64,000 bases of DNA. Source: CAZAGD01 sp964484485 (GTDB lineage Bacteria; Desulfobacterota; SM23-61). The stretch's first letter is position 1, and each line of letters starts with the position of its first letter. The position numbers and the translations under genes are program-made. This document shows, piece after piece, positions 1 through 8,071 of this stretch. A model generated the notes under the pieces. The model was not told where the DNA came from, searched no databases, and worked only from the letters and a program-made list of their open reading frames with translations. The stretch lies in contig CAZAGD010000043.1 of the NCBI GenBank assembly GCA_964484485.1, forward strand, positions 16,775-80,774. The letters run 5' to 3'.

Positions 1-620
1 TCTAAATAACGGTCGCAGTCACAACCGAGAGAACATTCTGGACGTCGACAACCGATGTGCGGGCCTTGGTCAATAACGATCTCCGAACAAGGACCACAAG
101 GCCCCGTATCGCCCATCTGCCAAAAATTATCTTTGCTGGGGAAAGCTTTTATCCGTTCCTGGGGCACAAATTGGCGCCAAATTTCTTGAGCTTCTTCATC
201 GATACCTATGCCCAGGGCAGGGTCGCCTTCATGAATGGTCACCCACAGCTTTTCGGCCGGTAATTTTAAATAAGCAGTCAAAAATTCCCAGGCCATAGAA
301 ATAGCTTCTTTTTTAAAATAGTCTCCAAAAGAAAAGTTACCCAGCATCTCAAAAAAAGTGTGGTGACGGGCGGTATAGCCTACATTTTCCAAATCATTAT
401 GCTTCCCCCCGGCCCGCACACATTTCTGGGAGGAGGTAGCTCTCAAAAAGGGAGGTTTTTCTTCCCCTGTAAAATAATTTTTAAACTGCACCATACCGGC
501 ATTGGTGAAGAGAAGGGTAGGGTCCTTTTGCGGAATGAGGGGGGAACTGTTGACGATGGTGTGTCCCCGCTCCTGAAAATATTTTAAAAATTTCTGGCGA
601 ATCTCTGCCCCGGTCATCAT
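1..620 (-). CDS. alaS: Alanyl-tRNA synthetase, N-terminal part (runs off window)
   Basis: Charges tRNA-Ala with alanine in the cytoplasm. About 206 N-terminal codons are visible and the frame stays open to the window edge, so the 3' end is missing. The class II catalytic core is recognisable: LLFTNAGM, then RHHTFFEMLGNFSFGDYFK, then DTGPCGPCSE, as in AlaRS. The start is one of two adjacent ATG codons (620-618 or 617-615). The first overlaps the recX TGA as ATGA, so the two genes are translationally coupled. It is the last visible gene of the pgpA-cinA-thpR-recA-recX-alaS run. Identification is firm; the exact start is ambiguous by one codon. Confidence 0.95.
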   Translation of the reverse strand, partial: MMTGAEIRQKFLKYFQERGHTIVNSSPLIPQKDPTLLFTNAGMVQFKNYFTGEEKPPFLRATSSQKCVRAGGKHNDLENVGYTARHHTFFEMLGNFSFGDYFKKEAISMAWEFLTAYLKLPAEKLWVTIHEGDPALGIGIDEEAQEIWRQFVPQERIKAFPSKDNFWQMGDTGPCGPCSEIVIDQGPHIGCRRPECSLGCDCDRYL

Positions 621-1108
621 TCTTCGGTCAAACCTCCCTCTCTGGAGAAAATATTGGTAATCTCTTCCCAGGAATATCCGTACCGATAAAGTTGGTTAGC
701 TAATTTTTTCAATTCCTGATTAGAAAATTCAGATAAATTGCGGTTTTTTAATTTTTTCTCTAAAAGTTTTTTCAATCTTTCCTCCGCTGGGAAAATTTTT
801 TCTTCTTGGGCGACGACTTCTTCAGCTAAATCTGGGCCGATGCCCTTTTCTTTGAGTTTGTGCTTAATCCGCCATGGCCCCCAAAACTTTTGTTTTCCAT
901 AAAAGTTAGCCAAATTTTGGGCATAGCGCAGATCGTTTAAAAGTTGAAGAGTTGAAAGTTTATGGAGAACATTTTCTATTTCCGTCAAAGAAAATCCTTT
1001 TTGCCCAAGCTTCTGCCGCATTTCTGCTTGGCTGTAATCCTTGCGCGCCAAGAGGCGCAGGGCAAATTCTTCTGCGTTTTTATCCAGACGCCTAGCCGAG
1101 CTAAGCAT
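617..1108 (-). CDS. recX: RecX, regulator of RecA
   Basis: RecX binds RecA filaments and limits their extension or activity. The 163-residue protein is mostly charged helices and contains the RecX repeat pattern: LLARKDYSQAEMRQKL near residue 19, then LLNDLRYAQNLA and WGPWRIKHKLKEKGI in the middle. The length is normal for the family. It lies 9 bp after recA on the same strand and overlaps alaS by ATGA, the usual recA-recX-alaS arrangement of many bacteria. Together the neighbours and the repeats make the call secure. Expression presumably follows recA. Confidence 0.92.
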   Translation of the reverse strand: MLSSARRLDKNAEEFALRLLARKDYSQAEMRQKLGQKGFSLTEIENVLHKLSTLQLLNDLRYAQNLANFYGKQKFWGPWRIKHKLKEKGIGPDLAEEVVAQEEKIFPAEERLKKLLEKKLKNRNLSEFSNQELKKLANQLYRYGYSWEEITNIFSREGGLTEE

Positions 1109-1117
1109 AACAAATTT

Positions 1118-2134
1118 TTAAGATTCTTTAGTCCTCCGCAGAAGGCCGAAGTGTTCTTTTATTTTTTCTTCCATGGCCCGCGCCACGTCAGGATGCTCTT
1201 TAAGGAAAATTTTAGCATTTTCGCGCCCTTGGCCTATACGCTCGTTGTTAAAAGAAAACCAAGATCCGCTTTTTTCGACAATTCCATTTTCCACAGCCAG
1301 ATCTAATAAATCCCCCTCGCGGGAGATTCCTTCTCCATACATGATATCGAACTCTACTTCCTTAAAAGGCGGAGCTAATTTATTTTTTACTACCTTCACC
1401 CGCGTACGACTACCGGTTACGTCTTGCCCGTCCTTAATCGCCCCTACTCGGCGAATGTCTAACCGCACGGATGAATAAAATTTGAGAGCATTGCCGCCAG
1501 TGGTAGTCTCCGGGTTGCCCATAAAAACGCCGATTTTCATGCGGATTTGGTTGATGAAGACGACGCAGGTGTTTGATTTACTTATCGTAGCGGTTAATTT
1601 GCGGAGTGCTTGCGACATCAAGCGCGCTTGCAAGCCCATATGAGCATCCCCCATTTCCCCTTCCAGCTCGGCTTTGGGTACAAGGGCTGCCACTGAATCT
1701 ATGACTACTACATCAATAGCTCCACTGCGGACGAGCATTTCGGCGATCTCCAATGCTTGTTCGCCAGTGTCGGGTTGAGAAATTAAGAGGTCGTCTGTTT
1801 TGACCCCCAATTTACGCGCATAGGCTACGTCCAGAGCGTGCTCCGCATCAATAAACCCGGCAATACCCCCTTTTTTCTGCGCTTCGGCGACAATATGTAA
1901 AGCTAAAGTAGTTTTGCCCGAGGCTTCCGGGCCAAAGATCTCTACCACTCGCCCACGGGGAACTCCGCCAATTCCTAAAGCTATGTCTAAAGCTAAGGAC
2001 CCCGTAGAGATGACGGGTATGTCGGGAATTAAGGCATCTGTGCCCAAGCGCATGATGGCCCCTTTGCCAAATTGCCGTTCAATCTGGCTGATGGCCAGGT
2101 CGATAGCTTTTTCTTTTTGATTCTCGGCCGGCAT
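1118..2134 (-). CDS. recA: RecA recombinase
   Basis: ATP-dependent strand-exchange protein for homologous recombination and SOS signalling. Walker A GPEASGKTT lies at about residues 68-76, followed by VVVIDSVAALVPKAELEGE (Walker B and loop 1 region) and the loop 2 stretch GGNALKFYSSVRLDIRR. The frame is open further up to a TTG at 2152, but those codons contain the Shine-Dalgarno AAGGAGG itself. The ATG at 2134 with that site a few bases upstream is therefore the real start, giving 338 residues. An 84-bp leader separates it from thpR and carries a perfect palindrome (2162-2177). recX and alaS follow. Confidence 0.97.
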   Translation of the reverse strand: MPAENQKEKAIDLAISQIERQFGKGAIMRLGTDALIPDIPVISTGSLALDIALGIGGVPRGRVVEIFGPEASGKTTLALHIVAEAQKKGGIAGFIDAEHALDVAYARKLGVKTDDLLISQPDTGEQALEIAEMLVRSGAIDVVVIDSVAALVPKAELEGEMGDAHMGLQARLMSQALRKLTATISKSNTCVVFINQIRMKIGVFMGNPETTTGGNALKFYSSVRLDIRRVGAIKDGQDVTGSRTRVKVVKNKLAPPFKEVEFDIMYGEGISREGDLLDLAVENGIVEKSGSWFSFNNERIGQGRENAKIFLKEHPDVARAMEEKIKEHFGLLRRTKES

Positions 2135-2161
2135 ATTTTCCTCCTTTGCCAATTTAATTCC

Positions 2162-2177
2162 TTTAAGGTTCCTTAAA
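2162..2177. promoter_or_regulatory. Perfect 7-2-7 palindrome upstream of recA
   Basis: The sequence TTTAAGG-TT-CCTTAAA is a perfect inverted repeat in the recA leader, 28 to 43 bases upstream of the recA ATG. It does not match LexA boxes I know from E. coli, Bacillus or Geobacter. A repressor operator, possibly an SOS box of a divergent LexA, is an inference from position and symmetry alone. It could also be a short mRNA hairpin. Confidence 0.4.
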
Positions 2178-2218
2178 AATGATGTTCTTTCTTTTCCTTG
2201 CTAAAGGGGCCTTCTATT

Positions 2219-2797
2219 TTATGAACCAATTTCCCGAAAAGAAAAAGTGCGCAGGCGAGTATAAACAGCCCCAGTCGGTTTAAGGTCACTTTTAAAAAGG
2301 ACAATTTCGCGAACTGCAAATGTGCCCAATTCTAAATTTTGGTTGGCTACGATGAGCGGCTGAAGTTCACTTAAATTTCTCCCCGAACGTACCCGCCCCA
2401 TAGTAAGATGGGGAGTAAAAGGGCGTTCCTCAGCCGGAAAACCTTCACCCAACAACTTTCTTTCAATTTCTTTTTGTAGAAGAACAACTTCCTTATTGCC
2501 ATTGTTGATTCCCAACCAGATTACCCGCGGACGATGGCGCGAAGGGAAGCAGCCTAAGCCAGAGATGGTGATGGAAAAAGGCGGGCAGTGAGCAACAATG
2601 GGTAGAATAATTTGGCTCACTTGCGCTAATTTTTCGGAGGAAATTGCCCCAAAAAATTTTAAAGTAAGGTGAATGTTCCGGGGAGCAACCCATTTAACAT
2701 CAGCCTGAGTTTCTTTAAGCTTTCTCTGTAACTCCTCCATTGGCGGATGCAAAAATTCTGGTATCTCAATGGCTAAAAAGGAACGGATTTTTTCCAT
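2219..2797 (-). CDS. thpR: RNA 2',3'-cyclic phosphodiesterase (LigT/ThpR)
   Basis: Member of the 2H phosphoesterase superfamily, which opens 2',3'-cyclic phosphates on RNA and was historically called 2'-5' RNA ligase. Both signature His-x-Thr-x motifs are present: HLTLKFFG in the first half and HLTMGRV in the second. The frame extends upstream to 2851 inside cinA, but homologues begin at the MEKIRSFLAIEIP segment. I therefore take the ATG at 2797, six bases after the cinA stop, giving 192 residues. The Shine-Dalgarno is weak, so translation is probably coupled to cinA. The thpR-cinA pairing next to recA is common. Confidence 0.9.
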   Translation of the reverse strand: MEKIRSFLAIEIPEFLHPPMEELQRKLKETQADVKWVAPRNIHLTLKFFGAISSEKLAQVSQIILPIVAHCPPFSITISGLGCFPSRHRPRVIWLGINNGNKEVVLLQKEIERKLLGEGFPAEERPFTPHLTMGRVRSGRNLSELQPLIVANQNLELGTFAVREIVLFKSDLKPTGAVYTRLRTFSFREIGS

Positions 2798-2802
2798 ATA
2801 TT

Positions 2803-4071
2803 TTACCGGGTAAGACCAGAAAGAAGATTTAGAAAATATCTGCGCACCCAATCGAGAGCTATTTGAGCAGATAAAGTCTTAATCTGGTCCCGATCTCCGG
2901 TCAGATTATATTTTCTGCTTACCACCCCTTCGGGAGCAGCCAGAGCAATAAAAACAGTGCCCACCGGCTTTTCCTCGGATCCTCCAGTGGGGCCAGCGAT
3001 CCCAGTTACGGCCAACCCTAAAGTGGCCTTGCTGATTTCGCGCACTCCCGCAGCCATTTTCTCAGCCACGGGCGCGCTCACCGCCCCATTTTTATTTATA
3101 ATATTTACCGGAACTTTTAAAATTTCTATTTTGGCCTGATTACTATAAGCTACTATACCGCGCTCGAAATAATCTGAACTACCTGGAACTTGGGTTAGCC
3201 GATGAGCAATCAATCCTCCCGTACAGGATTCGGCTACTGCTAAAGTAGCTTTGTTTTTGCGCAAAATCTGGCCCACGATTTGTTCCAGAGTCTCCTCGTC
3301 AATGGCAAAAACCCGTCCCGCCAGTTTTTCTCTAATGAGTTTTTCCAATTCCCAGAGTTTTCTTTCTGTTTCTTCTTCTGATTTGCCTCGCACTGAAATT
3401 TTTACATGATTTTCCGGAAAACGCGGTAAATAAGCTAAGGTAGCCGAGTAATCGGCTAAATTTATACCATGCAGACGGTCAGCAATGGCTGACTCAGTTA
3501 AACCAAATACTTTTAAGGTACGCGCCCGCCAAAATTCTTTCTCTTCTTTTCCGGCCCTTTCCTTTATAAGAAAAGGAATGATTCTTTCCTTGAATAAATA
3601 TTGTAATTCTTTAGGTACTCCGGGAAGGAAAATGAAGCTTTTGCCCCTATGGCGCAAAATGAATCCATTAGCCGTGCCCATTGGGTTAGGAATTATTTCG
3701 GCCTGGGCGGGGGAAAATGCTTGTTTTTCATTGGCTAAAGGCATTTCCATTCCTCTTTGAGCGAAACGCTCCCGAAGCTGCTGCAAAACTTCTTTATTGA
3801 TGATTAGATGTCTTCCAAAGGCCTGGGCGGCCGCGCTAACAGTTACATCATCAGCAGTCGGCCCTAATCCACCCGCGACAATAATCACATCAGCATGCTC
3901 CTGGGCTTGTTGCAGGGCAGTTTCAATATAAAATTCTTGGTCTCCCACTGTAGTAATAAAAGTAACTTCAAAACCATGCGAGTTCAATTCGCTGGCCATA
4001 TAAGCGGAATTGGTATCTATTATTTCGCCAGAAGTCAATTCATTACCAATAGTTATAATTTCTACTTTCAT
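2803..4071 (-). CDS. cinA: CinA: competence/damage-inducible protein with NMN deamidase domain
   Basis: A two-domain 422-residue protein of normal length. The N-terminal molybdopterin-binding-like domain starts MKVEIITIGNELTSGEI and includes VAGGLGPTADDVT. The C-terminal CinA domain carries AVAESCTGGLIAHRLTQVPG and AVTGIAGPTGG, the nicotinamide mononucleotide deamidase signature that recycles NMN to nicotinate mononucleotide. The N-terminal domain is linked to ADP-ribose pyrophosphatase activity in homologues. It sits between pgpA and thpR in the recA operon region, as in many bacteria. Nothing looks degraded. Confidence 0.95.
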   Translation of the reverse strand: MKVEIITIGNELTSGEIIDTNSAYMASELNSHGFEVTFITTVGDQEFYIETALQQAQEHADVIIVAGGLGPTADDVTVSAAAQAFGRHLIINKEVLQQLRERFAQRGMEMPLANEKQAFSPAQAEIIPNPMGTANGFILRHRGKSFIFLPGVPKELQYLFKERIIPFLIKERAGKEEKEFWRARTLKVFGLTESAIADRLHGINLADYSATLAYLPRFPENHVKISVRGKSEEETERKLWELEKLIREKLAGRVFAIDEETLEQIVGQILRKNKATLAVAESCTGGLIAHRLTQVPGSSDYFERGIVAYSNQAKIEILKVPVNIINKNGAVSAPVAEKMAAGVREISKATLGLAVTGIAGPTGGSEEKPVGTVFIALAAPEGVVSRKYNLTGDRDQIKTLSAQIALDWVRRYFLNLLSGLTR

Positions 4072-4119
4072 AACTCTTCTTTTTAAAGAATCAGCTCATT
4101 TAATAGCGATTTAGCCCCA

Positions 4120-4563
4120 CTAGTTTAAAATTCGTAAAATAACATTGGCACAAACCCCCGCTATTACATCATCCAAAACAACTGCCCAGCCACCTGATAG
4201 ACGCTGGTGAACTAAATTAATAGGAGGTGGTTTAATTATATCGAAAAGACGAAAAAAAAGAAATCCCCATATAATATTGGCAAAAGAAAAAGGAATAAAA
4301 GAAATAGAAATAATACAGCCCAATATTTCATCAATAACTATTTTCGGGCTGTCTTTTAACTTGAAGATATTTTCTCCATAATGGGCCAACCACACCGCCA
4401 GAAAGAAGAGGGTTATGATGGTCAAAAGATAGATCGCCGGCGGAAGAGGGGCGATAAAGTAAAAAATTATAATTCCTAAAAGCGAGCCAAATGTTCCTGG
4501 CGCAAAAGGGATAAAACCCGTAAAAGCGCCCGAGGCCAAAAAAATTATAATAAATTTAGTCAT
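4120..4563 (-). CDS. pgpA: Phosphatidylglycerophosphatase A
   Basis: Inner-membrane enzyme that dephosphorylates phosphatidylglycerol phosphate in phospholipid synthesis. The 147-residue protein has about four hydrophobic segments. It shows the family landmarks GFIPFAPGTFGSLLG near the N-terminus, KIVIDEILG in the middle, and a C-terminal GGWAVVLDDVIAG acidic motif. It is the first gene of the minus-strand run and ends 48 bp before cinA. Its probable promoter has a TTGACA at 4632-4627 (minus strand), exactly 12 bp from the end of repeat element A, so the inserted element abuts its control region. Confidence 0.9.
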   Translation of the reverse strand: MTKFIIIFLASGAFTGFIPFAPGTFGSLLGIIIFYFIAPLPPAIYLLTIITLFFLAVWLAHYGENIFKLKDSPKIVIDEILGCIISISFIPFSFANIIWGFLFFRLFDIIKPPPINLVHQRLSGGWAVVLDDVIAGVCANVILRILN

Positions 4564-4602
4564 TATTTTTTTATTTTCTCAGATACTTTAAAAGATTTTA
4601 AT

Positions 4603-4632
4603 AAATTAGCTTTTTTTCTTTGGACATGTCAA
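4603..4632 (-). promoter_or_regulatory. Probable sigma70-type promoter for pgpA
   Basis: On the minus strand a perfect -35 TTGACA (4632-4627) is followed after 18 bp by TAATTT (4608-4603). The -10 is weak. The -35 lies 12 bp from the left end of repeat element A. It is the only good -35 hexamer ahead of pgpA. Confidence 0.4.
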
Positions 4633-4644
4633 TATCAAGTAATC

Positions 4645-4812
4645 CTGACCGTCTAACAGTTTTAATATTTCTCCCCAGCAGGAAACAGTCCAGAGGCAGG
4701 CGGGACTGTTATTTCCCGCCCTTACCTATAAAATGACAAGTGCCTCATTTTAATGAGCCTCTTTCCCATCCCCCTAAATTTGGCCCAAATTTCAAAATTG
4801 ATCGAGGGTCGA
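4645..4812. mobile_element. MITE-like element A (168 bp) with inverted repeats and 9-bp target duplication
   Basis: The left end CTGACCGTCTAACAGTTTTA and the right end (AAAATTGATCGAGGGTCGA) are imperfect inverted repeats. The element is flanked by 9-bp direct repeats caagtaatc (4636-4644) and caagtattc (4813-4821), with 8 of 9 matching. An internal palindrome GCCTCATTTTAATGAGCC lies near 4742-4759 and is shared with elements B, C and D. It has no coding capacity. Its left end is 12 bp from the pgpA -35 on the minus strand; TTGACC follows directly after the right duplication. It is a shortened relative of the 292-294-bp elements B and D. Confidence 0.8.
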
Positions 4813-4968
4813 CAAGTATTCTTGACCTTAGAAGAGTTAGCCCGCCTCTACAAAAAGTAGTCTCGAAAATTTTAATCGTTAATCAATCTTTTTATAGTTT
4901 TTTCTTTTAGATCTTTTTTTAAATTGCCGATAAATTCAATCAGAAGTGGGTAGAAATAACGCTAAAAC

Positions 4969-4995
4969 TTGACCGCACCTTGAATCTAATATACT
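4969..4995 (+). promoter_or_regulatory. Possible promoter for pilB
   Basis: TTGACC (4969-4974) and TATACT (4990-4995) with a 15-bp spacer, 30 bp upstream of the pilB ATG. The spacer is shorter than the usual 16-18 bp, so this is tentative. Confidence 0.35.
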
Positions 4996-5024
4996 GAAAA
5001 AACTCAATTTTTGGGAGTAAAAGG

Positions 5025-6722
5025 ATGAGCGTTCGGCTCGGCGAATTATTAGTGAGCAAAGGTTTGATCACGCCTAAGCAATTGGAGGACGCCCTCCAGG
5101 AGCAAAAAATTTCAGGAGCTAAATTAGGCTCTGCTTTAGTAAAACTTGGTTATATTACAGAGAAAAATTTAGTTTCTTTCTTAAGTCGTCATTATGGAGT
5201 TCCAGCTATAGATTTGGCCGAAGTGCAGATTGATCCCGAAGTCATTAAAATGATCCCCCCTGATGTAGTTTTTAAATATCAAGTTATTCCCTTTAAACGG
5301 GTCGGTTCTACTCTGCGGGTGGCCATGAGTGACCCCTCTAATATTTTAGCCATCGATGATATTAAATTCTTAACGAGTTGTCATGTAGAGGTATTTGTTT
5401 CTACCGAGAGCGCCATAAAAGCAGCCATCGATAAATTTTATGATTCTACAGAATCTTTGGCCGAGATTATGGGGACGATGGATGAGATAGATAAGATGGA
5501 GCTCTTGGAAGAATCCGAAGAAGTTGACATACGGGAATTACAGCAGGCTTCGGAAGATGCTCCGGTAGTGAAGTTAGTTAATTTAATTCTCAATGAAGCC
5601 ATAAAGCGAAGAGCCAGCGATATTCACCTGGAGCCCTATGAAAAGGTTTTTCGGGTTCGCTTTCGGGTAGATGGCGTTCTGCATGAATTTATGAAGCCCC
5701 CCATGAAGTTGAAAAATGCCATCATTTCCCGAGTAAAGATCATGGCTAAATTAGACATCGCTGAAAGGCGGCTGCCTCAGGACGGCCGGATAAAAATGAA
5801 ATTCGGCAAAGACAAAGAAATGGATTTTCGCGTCTCGGTTCTGCCTACTCTTTTTGGGGAAAAAGTGGTTTTGCGCCTTTTAGATAAATCTAATTTGCAA
5901 TTGGACATGACCAAGTTGGGTTTTGAAGAAAAATCTTTAAAAGAATTTAAAGAAGCTATCCATAAGCCTTACGGCATGGTATTAGTTACAGGACCAACCG
6001 GCAGCGGCAAAACGACTACTTTATACTCAGCTCTGGCTGAACTGAATCAGATAACGGAAAATATTTCCACGGCTGAAGACCCCGTGGAATTCAATCTCAT
6101 GGGAATTAATCAAGTCCAAATTCACGAAGAAATTGGCCTAACTTTTGCATCTTGTTTAAGGTCGTTCTTACGACAGGATCCAGACATAATCATGGTGGGC
6201 GAAATCCGGGACTACGAGACGGCGGAAATTGCCATAAAAGCTGCGCTTACGGGGCACCTTGTTTTAAGCACTTTGCATACCAACGACGCACCGAGTACTA
6301 TAACTCGGCTTTTGAATATGGGAATTGAACCGTTTTTAGTAGCCTCTTCGGTTAATCTGATTGCCGCGCAGCGTTTGGCGCGGATGATCTGTGAATATTG
6401 CAAACAGCCCGTGCAGGTTTCTCCGCAGATGTTATTAAATTTAGGCGTCTCCCCCGAGGAGATTCCCGACTTTGTTTGCTATAAAGGGACTGGTTGCCCG
6501 CGTTGCAATAATACAGGCTATAAGGGCCGGATAGGTATTTATGAAGTTTTGCCCATGCGGGAGGAAATCAGGGAATTAACTCTGCAAGGTGCTTCCGCTA
6601 TGGAGATAAAGAAGGAAGCTATGCGCTTGGGAATGAAGACTCTTAGGCAAGCAGCTTTAACAAAATTAAAAGAAGGAGTCACTACAGTGGAAGAAGTATT
6701 GAAAAGCACTGTAGAAGATTAA
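5025..6722 (+). CDS. pilB: Type IV pilus assembly ATPase PilB (GspE family)
   Basis: Cytoplasmic hexameric ATPase that powers pilus extension. The 565-residue protein has an N-terminal MshEN-type domain (MSVRLGELLVSKGLITPKQLEDAL and the following ~150 residues). A GspE catalytic domain follows, with Walker A GPTGSGKTTTLYSAL near residue 325, an Asp box around TAEDPVEFNL, Walker B DPDIIMVGEIRD and the His box LSTLHTND. Four cysteines in ICEYC and GCPRCNNTGYKGRIGIYEV form the zinc site typical of extension ATPases. pilC follows after 33 bp. No pilA, pilMNOPQ or prepilin peptidase gene is in the window, so the machinery is split over several loci. Confidence 0.96.
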   Translation: MSVRLGELLVSKGLITPKQLEDALQEQKISGAKLGSALVKLGYITEKNLVSFLSRHYGVPAIDLAEVQIDPEVIKMIPPDVVFKYQVIPFKRVGSTLRVAMSDPSNILAIDDIKFLTSCHVEVFVSTESAIKAAIDKFYDSTESLAEIMGTMDEIDKMELLEESEEVDIRELQQASEDAPVVKLVNLILNEAIKRRASDIHLEPYEKVFRVRFRVDGVLHEFMKPPMKLKNAIISRVKIMAKLDIAERRLPQDGRIKMKFGKDKEMDFRVSVLPTLFGEKVVLRLLDKSNLQLDMTKLGFEEKSLKEFKEAIHKPYGMVLVTGPTGSGKTTTLYSALAELNQITENISTAEDPVEFNLMGINQVQIHEEIGLTFASCLRSFLRQDPDIIMVGEIRDYETAEIAIKAALTGHLVLSTLHTNDAPSTITRLLNMGIEPFLVASSVNLIAAQRLARMICEYCKQPVQVSPQMLLNLGVSPEEIPDFVCYKGTGCPRCNNTGYKGRIGIYEVLPMREEIRELTLQGASAMEIKKEAMRLGMKTLRQAALTKLKEGVTTVEEVLKSTVED

Positions 6723-6755
6723 GAATAAAGCCTTAATAGAATTTGGAGGAGTAAC

Positions 6756-7970
6756 ATGGACGTTTATGTATGGGAAGGGCGTTCCCGGAAAGGCACAATC
6801 GAACGGGGTGAAATAGAAGCCGCCAATGAGGCGGCCGTACGCAGTATCTTGCGCCGGCAACAGATTCAGGCGATCAAAATTCAGGTGAAACCTAAGGATA
6901 TTTTAAAAAGAATCACTTTTTTCAAACGTCGCCGGGTAAAAGAAAAAGACATAGTCGTCTTTACCAGACAATTTGCCACCATGATCGATGCCGGTTTACC
7001 CCTGGTGCAATGTTTAGAAATTTTAGCCAGTCAGCAGAATAATGCCACTTTCAAAGAAGTCCTCCTCAAAGTCAAGGGGGATGTGGAAGCAGGCTCTACT
7101 TTTGCGGATGCTTTACGGAAGCATCCGCACATCTTTAACGAACTTTTCTGCAATTTAGTGGCTGCCGGGGAGGCTGGTGGTATATTAGATACGATTTTAA
7201 ACCGCCTGGCTAATTATATTGAAAAATCAATGAACTTGAAAAAGAAGGTTAAAGGAGCCATGGTATATCCGGCTACGGTGTTAGCCATTGCTTTATTAGT
7301 CGCCGCCGGCATGCTCATTTTTGTTATTCCCGTTTTCCAAAAAATGTTTGCGGATATGGGAGGAACTCTGCCGGCTTTCACTCAATTAGTAATCAATATA
7401 AGCGAATTGCTGCGCCGCTATTTTGTAGTGATCATAGCCGCTCTAGTTCTCTTAGTCTTCCTCTTCCGGCGTTATTATAAAACTGAAAGCGGCCGAGAAG
7501 CAGTGGATAATGCTTTGCTCAAAATCCCTGTTTTTGGAGAATTGATCCGGAAAGTAGCTATTGCTAAATTTACCCGCACTTTAAGTACGATGCTTTCCAG
7601 CGGCGTGCCCATATTGGAAAGCTTAGATATTGTGGCCAGAACTGCCGGCAATAAAATTATTGAAAAAGCCATCTTAAAAACAAAGATGAGTATCGGAGAA
7701 GGAAAAACCATTGCCGAGCCTTTAGCCGCCAGCAATATTTTTCCACCCATGGTGGTCCAGATGATCTCGGTCGGCGAATCGACTGGCGCTCTGGATTCCA
7801 TGTTGAGTAAAGTGGCTGATTTCTATGACGATGAAGTAGACGCCGCCGTGGCTGCCCTGACCTCCTTATTAGAACCCTTATTAATGGTCTTCTTAGGAGG
7901 AACAATTGGCGCCTTAGTAATAGCCATGTACCTGCCTATTTTCCAGATGGCTTCTATTTTGGGCAAATAA
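6756..7970 (+). CDS. pilC: Type IV pilus inner-membrane platform protein PilC (GspF family)
   Basis: Inner-membrane protein that couples the PilB and PilT ATPases to pilus polymerisation. The 404-residue length is standard. It has two GspF domains: the first contains KDIVVFTRQFATMIDAGLPLVQCLEIL near residue 65, and the second contains IAKFTRTLSTMLSSGVPILESL near residue 270. Three hydrophobic membrane segments lie around residues 170-195, 220-240 and 370-395. The start ATG is preceded by the strong Shine-Dalgarno TTTGGAGGAGTAAC. It is cotranscribed with pilB. Both pilT-family retraction ATPases are about 33 kb away at 40-42 kb. Confidence 0.95.
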   Translation: MDVYVWEGRSRKGTIERGEIEAANEAAVRSILRRQQIQAIKIQVKPKDILKRITFFKRRRVKEKDIVVFTRQFATMIDAGLPLVQCLEILASQQNNATFKEVLLKVKGDVEAGSTFADALRKHPHIFNELFCNLVAAGEAGGILDTILNRLANYIEKSMNLKKKVKGAMVYPATVLAIALLVAAGMLIFVIPVFQKMFADMGGTLPAFTQLVINISELLRRYFVVIIAALVLLVFLFRRYYKTESGREAVDNALLKIPVFGELIRKVAIAKFTRTLSTMLSSGVPILESLDIVARTAGNKIIEKAILKTKMSIGEGKTIAEPLAASNIFPPMVVQMISVGESTGALDSMLSKVADFYDDEVDAAVAALTSLLEPLLMVFLGGTIGALVIAMYLPIFQMASILGK

Positions 7971-8071
7971 AAAGCACTTTAAGCGGAAAAAACTACCCGA
8001 ATCCGGCCTGCCCATGGTAAAATTTTTTTACTGTACGGGTAAGAAATTTAGGGGGAGAAGGATTAAGCAAC

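Noticed and set aside
57..587. Plus-strand open frames at the start of the window
   Set aside because: They are the opposite strand of alaS, whose catalytic motifs are intact on the minus strand.
2135..2152. TTG start giving a six-residue longer RecA
   Set aside because: Those codons contain the Shine-Dalgarno sequence of the downstream ATG, so they are leader and not protein.
8000..8042. Inverted repeat between pilC and the desulfurase (TACCCG ... CGGGTA) as a terminator
   Set aside because: The stem is interrupted by an A/T-rich palindrome and is not followed by a T run; support is too weak to list it.
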